Assembly: GCF_025148285.1 (NCBI RefSeq)
Contig: NZ_CP102268.1
Location: forward strand, 2,645,001 to 2,709,000
Direction of reading: 5' to 3'
Length of the DNA: 64,000 nucleotides
DNA from: Marvinbryantia formatexigens DSM 14469
GTDB lineage: Bacteria; Bacillota; Clostridia; Lachnospirales; Lachnospiraceae
Shown: positions 60,838 to 64,000 of the stretch, one piece after another
How positions within the stretch are numbered: position 1 is the first letter of the stretch
How the letters are laid out: every line of letters begins with the position of its first letter
Position numbers and translations under genes: made by a program
The notes under the pieces: generated by a model
What the model was told of the DNA's origin: nothing
Database searches by the model: none
Seen by the model: the letters and a program-made list of their open reading frames with translations, nothing else

Positions 60838-61776
60838 ATGAATATTTTAGATGAAATTGCGGCAAAAACCAGGGAGCGGATTGCACAGGAGAAACGCAAT
60901 GTTTCCCCGGAAACCATGCGCCGGGAGGCGGAGGCTGCGCTGCGCCATGAAACAGAGGCTGCACAGTGCCGGGAGGCGGAGACTGCGCTGCGCCGTGAAA
61001 CAGAGGCTGCACAGCGGCGGGAGGCGGAGAGCATACTGCAATGGGAGCTGGCGGGGGCACAAAAAGAAGTCTCGTCAGAAACCGGAAAGGCGTGCGGCGT
61101 GCGCCTTCCATTTGAGGCAGCGCTGGCGGCGGAAGGAATTTCCTTTATCTGCGAGGTGAAGAAGGCGTCCCCGTCGAAAGGAATTATTGCGGAAGAGTTT
61201 CCGTATCTGAATATCGCAAAAGAATATGAGGCAGCGGGGGCTGCAGCAATCTCCTGCCTGACGGAGCCATACTGGTTCCTTGGAAAGGACGCGTATCTGC
61301 AGGAGATTGCAGCGCAGGTGAATATCCCGGTGCTGCGCAAGGACTTTACGGTTGACGAATATATGATTTACCAGGCAAAGGCGCTGGGCGCGTCCGCGGT
61401 TCTTCTGATTTGCGCTATTCTGGATGACGGACAGCTGAAAGCTTACGGACAGCTTGCCGCAGAATTGGGAATGTCAGCTCTGGTGGAAGCGCACACAGAA
61501 GAAGAAATTGCCCGCGCGCTGGCGGCGGATGCCCGAATTCTGGGCATCAATAACCGCAATCTGAAAAATTTTCAGGTAGATATTACCCAGAGCCGCAGAC
61601 TGCGCGAGCTGGTGCCGGATGATGTACTGTTCGTGTCGGAGAGCGGGATAAAGACGCCGCAGGACGTCGCAGCACTGCGGCAGAATGGCACAGATGCCGT
61701 TCTGATAGGAGAGACATTGATGCGGGCACCGGATAAAAAAGTGATGCTGGATATGCTGCGCGGAAATGTTGTATAA
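60838..61776 (+). CDS. trpC: Indole-3-glycerol-phosphate synthase with repeat insertion
   Basis: Cyclises carboxyphenylamino-deoxyribulose phosphate to indole-3-glycerol phosphate. 312 residues, about 50 more than normal, because of an Arg/Glu/Ala-rich insertion (about residues 29-66) made of 16-residue repeats (REAEAALRHETEAAQC-like). The barrel is intact: FICEVKKASPSKGII, YEAAGAAAISCLTEPYWFLG, IPVLRKDFTVDEYMIYQAKALGASAVLLI, LGINNRNLKNFQVD, VSESGIKTPQDV. The insertion lies between N-terminal helix and first barrel strand, so activity is probably kept. Confidence 0.95.
   Translation: MNILDEIAAKTRERIAQEKRNVSPETMRREAEAALRHETEAAQCREAETALRRETEAAQRREAESILQWELAGAQKEVSSETGKACGVRLPFEAALAAEGISFICEVKKASPSKGIIAEEFPYLNIAKEYEAAGAAAISCLTEPYWFLGKDAYLQEIAAQVNIPVLRKDFTVDEYMIYQAKALGASAVLLICAILDDGQLKAYGQLAAELGMSALVEAHTEEEIARALAADARILGINNRNLKNFQVDITQSRRLRELVPDDVLFVSESGIKTPQDVAALRQNGTDAVLIGETLMRAPDKKVMLDMLRGNVV
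60922..61029 (+). repeat. In-frame 48-bp tandem repeat in trpC
   Basis: Units start at 60922, 60970 and 61018 with a period of 48. The first two are nearly identical; the third is partial. The period keeps the frame and extends an N-terminal helix by 16 residues per unit. Confidence 0.9.
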
Positions 61777-61848
61777 TGGAACAAAATTGCAGAGTGACGG
61801 AATGGTGATGCAGTGTTCAGAATGTGACATGAGGAGGGCGGCAGAACA

Positions 61849-62487
61849 ATGTGTGACAAAAATACCGGGGCGGCGGTCAGACTAAAAATCTGCGGTCTGA
61901 GCCGGCCGTGTGATATTGATTATGTGAATGAGGCACATCCGGATTTTGCCGGATTCGTGGTAAATTATCCGAAAAGCCGCCGGAGTGTGACGCCGCAGCA
62001 GCTTGCGCAGCTCCGGGCACACCTGGATGAAGGGGTACTTCCCGTGGGGGTGTTCGTGAATGAAGCGCCGGAGCTGGTTGCGAAGCTTCTGAATGATGGA
62101 ATCATTTCGCTGGCGCAGCTTCACGGCGACGAGGATGAAAACTATCTGAAGCGGTTGCGGACGCTGACGGACGGCAGGCTTATTCAGGCTTTTACGATTC
62201 GCAGTGAAAAGGATGCAAAGCTTGCAATGCAGAGCACGGCGGATTATATTTTGCTGGATAACGGCAAGGGCACCGGGGAGCGCTTTGACTGGCGCTTTAT
62301 CCGGGAAATTTCCCGCCCGTGGATACTGGCGGGTGGACTTACGCCGGAAAATATACGTCAGGCGGCGGAATCGCTGCGACCGTGGGCTTTGGATTTATCG
62401 AGCGGCGTGGAGACAGACGGATATAAAGACCGCGCGAAAATACTGGCGGCCGCCGCGGCAATCCGGAACATGGCGGGGATTATATGA
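61849..62487 (+). CDS. trpF: Phosphoribosylanthranilate isomerase
   Basis: 212 residues; Amadori rearrangement step of tryptophan synthesis. KICGLSRPCDIDYVNEAHPDFAGFVV matches the KICG start with catalytic Cys, LAQLHGDED the second strand, and LLDNGKGTGERFDW contains the catalytic Asp; WILAGGLTPENI and ALDLSSGVETD complete the phosphate-binding end. GAGGAGGG precedes the ATG by 11 nt. A 72-bp gap separates it from trpC, and a repeat array follows. Confidence 0.95.
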   Translation: MCDKNTGAAVRLKICGLSRPCDIDYVNEAHPDFAGFVVNYPKSRRSVTPQQLAQLRAHLDEGVLPVGVFVNEAPELVAKLLNDGIISLAQLHGDEDENYLKRLRTLTDGRLIQAFTIRSEKDAKLAMQSTADYILLDNGKGTGERFDWRFIREISRPWILAGGLTPENIRQAAESLRPWALDLSSGVETDGYKDRAKILAAAAAIRNMAGII

Positions 62488-62640
62488 GACATAATGCGCC
62501 GGGCGGAAAGAGCGTATGAGACATAATGTGCCAGACGGGGAAATTATATGAGACATAACGTGCCGGACGGCAGCAGGTCAGCCAGGCGCACCTGTTGCCC
62601 GGAGAGAAAAGTTATATGAGACATAACGTGCCGGCAGAAA
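62484..62640 (+). repeat. Intergenic repeats between trpF and trpB
   Basis: ATGAGACATAAYGTGCC-like units start at 62484, 62516, 62548 and 62616 (steps 32, 32, 68). They fill nearly the whole gap of 215 bp. The repeated ATG could allow tiny frames but none has a ribosome binding site. Confidence 0.8.
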
Positions 62641-62702
62641 CAGAAGGGCGGACGGCAGATTGCAGATATGGCAGACAATATGAGATAGAAGGAGAGAAGC
62701 AG

Positions 62703-63887
62703 ATGAGTGCAGGAAGATTTGGGATACACGGCGGACAGTACATTCCGGAAACGCTGATGAATGCGGTTCTGGAACTGGAAGACGCTTACAACTATTATAA
62801 AAATGATGCGCAGTTTCAGCAGGAGCTGACGCAGCTCCTGAATGATTACGCAGGCAGACCTTCGCGTCTGTATTATGCGCAGCGCATGACGGAGGACCTG
62901 GGCGGAGCGAAGATTTATCTGAAAAGAGAGGATTTAAACCATACAGGTGCACACAAAATCAACAACGTGCTTGGACAGGTGCTGCTTGCAAAGAAGATGG
63001 GGAAAACCCGCGTGATTGCTGAGACGGGCGCCGGACAGCATGGTGTTGCTACGGCAACAGCGGCGGCGCTGATGGGCATGGAGTGCGAGGTCTTTATGGG
63101 TGAGGAGGACACGAAGCGTCAGGCGCTGAATGTTTACCGTATGCGTCTGCTGGGGGCGCAGGTACACGCCGTCACCTCCGGCACCGGCACCTTGAAGGAT
63201 GCTGTTTCCGAGACAATGCGCGAGTGGACGAACCGCGTGGAGGACACACATTATGTGCTTGGTTCCTGCATGGGACCGCATCCGTTCCCGACGATCGTGC
63301 GGGATTTCCAGGCGGTTATTTCAAAGGAAATAAAGCAGCAGATACTGGAAAAGGAAGGAAAGCTGCCGGATGCGGTGCTCGCCTGTGTGGGCGGCGGCTC
63401 TAATGCAATCGGCGCATTTTATCATTTTATTGAGGATGAAGAGGTGCAGCTGATCGGCTGCGAGGCAGCGGGACGCGGCGTGAATACTGCGGAGACGGCG
63501 GCTACCATCGCAACCGGGCGGCTGGGTATTTTTCACGGTATGAAATCGTATTTCTGCCAGGATGAGTATGGACAGATTGCGCCGGTATATTCTATTTCCG
63601 CCGGGCTGGATTATCCGGGCATCGGACCGGAGCATGCGGATCTCTATGATAAAGGACGCGCGCAATATGTTGCAATTACCGACGACGAGGCGGTGGATGC
63701 CTTTGAATATCTGTCGAAGATGGAGGGCGTGATCCCGGCAATCGAGAGCGCCCATGCGGTTGCCTATGCGCGCAAGCTTGCGCCGACGATGCGCAAAGAC
63801 CAGATTATTGTTATCAACCTGTCCGGCAGAGGAGATAAGGACTGCGCGGCAATCGCCAGATACAGAGGGGAGGATATTCATGAGTAA
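62703..63887 (+). CDS. trpB: Tryptophan synthase beta chain
   Basis: 394 residues, the normal length; PLP enzyme that joins indole to serine. The PLP lysine is in [15 protein letters not shown], the active-site Glu in [17 protein letters not shown], and the phosphate-binding GGGSNA loop in [18 protein letters not shown] 62703 follows AAGGAGAG; the in-frame ATG at 62595 lies in the repeat array and is rejected. Overlaps trpA by 8 nt. Confidence 0.97.
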   Translation: MSAGRFGIHGGQYIPETLMNAVLELEDAYNYYKNDAQFQQELTQLLNDYAGRPSRLYYAQRMTEDLGGAKIYLKREDLNHTGAHKINNVLGQVLLAKKMGKTRVIAETGAGQHGVATATAAALMGMECEVFMGEEDTKRQALNVYRMRLLGAQVHAVTSGTGTLKDAVSETMREWTNRVEDTHYVLGSCMGPHPFPTIVRDFQAVISKEIKQQILEKEGKLPDAVLACVGGGSNAIGAFYHFIEDEEVQLIGCEAAGRGVNTAETAATIATGRLGIFHGMKSYFCQDEYGQIAPVYSISAGLDYPGIGPEHADLYDKGRAQYVAITDDEAVDAFEYLSKMEGVIPAIESAHAVAYARKLAPTMRKDQIIVINLSGRGDKDCAAIARYRGEDIHE

Positions 63888-64000
63888 CATTCAGAGGGCA
63901 TTTGAAAATGGGAAGGTATTTATTCCGTTCATTACCTGCGGCGACCCGTCGCTGGATATCACGGAGCAGCTTGTATATGCGGCGGAGGAAGCGGGCGCTG
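63880..64000 (+). CDS. trpA: Tryptophan synthase alpha chain (3' end outside window)
   Basis: Starts at ATG 63880 after a GGGGAGG, overlapping the trpB end. The 40 codons present read [39 protein letters not shown], the standard TrpA start with the FITCGDP motif. Splits indole-3-glycerol phosphate to feed indole to TrpB. Last visible gene of the trp operon. Confidence 0.93.
   Translation, partial: MSNIQRAFENGKVFIPFITCGDPSLDITEQLVYAAEEAGA

Overview
The window looks like chromosome of a low-to-mid GC Gram-positive anaerobe of the class Clostridia, most likely a Lachnospiraceae-type gut bacterium. The grounds are strong AGGAGG-type ribosome binding sites, a T-box-controlled trp operon, a PTS IICBA/HPr pair, phi13/TP901-like prophage tail genes and TnpX-like large serine recombinases. 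No rRNA or tRNA gene and no CRISPR array was seen.

Layout. (1) 1-12539 is core genome of fairly high GC: a tRNA-dihydrouridine synthase (cut by the window edge), a MarR/old-yellow-enzyme pair, an XRE membrane regulator, a glucose/maltose-type PTS permease with an HPr-like protein, a Nudix hydrolase, a DUF1622 membrane protein, a MATE exporter, and the tight set endonuclease III / NYN-LOTUS protein / rlmD. (2) 12540-47976 is accessory DNA made, I infer, of two related integrated elements placed in tandem at the 3' end of rlmD. Element 1 (about 12498-39189) carries an AT-rich ROK regulator, a flavodoxin, two insertion sequences, a decayed siphophage tail module, three serine-recombinase-family genes and a defence-like operon (XRE, KAP-type NTPase, Gabija-like GajA/GajB, two membrane proteins). 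Element 2 (about 39182-47976) has no recombinase and carries a broken ABC permease, MarR plus a heterodimeric ABC exporter, an aldo/keto reductase and an extra FtsH protease. (3) 48000-56885 is a defence island: a Schlafen/AlbA_2-type regulator, McrBC, and a TOTE-type primase-helicase protein split by a frameshift. (4) 56890-64000 returns to core genome: a T-box leader and trpEGDCFBA, with trpA cut by the window edge.

The ends of the two elements support the tandem model. Both right ends share about 107 bp running into CATGTTGA, and both left ends share an rlmD-tail mimic, a related stretch and three 29-bp-spaced copies of a GTTGAGTTGACA motif. The prophage module is almost certainly dead as a virus: no head or packaging genes, the major tail gene split by an ISAs1-type IS with clean target duplication, a frameshifted tape measure gene, and an endolysin tail fused to a structural gene. 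What looks functional is the recombinase set and the defence cargo.

A second theme is in-frame or intergenic short tandem repeats in otherwise ordinary core genes (PTS linker, TrpE, TrpC, and the gaps before HPr, nth and trpB). All calls come from reading the sequence and recalling protein families; no database search was run.
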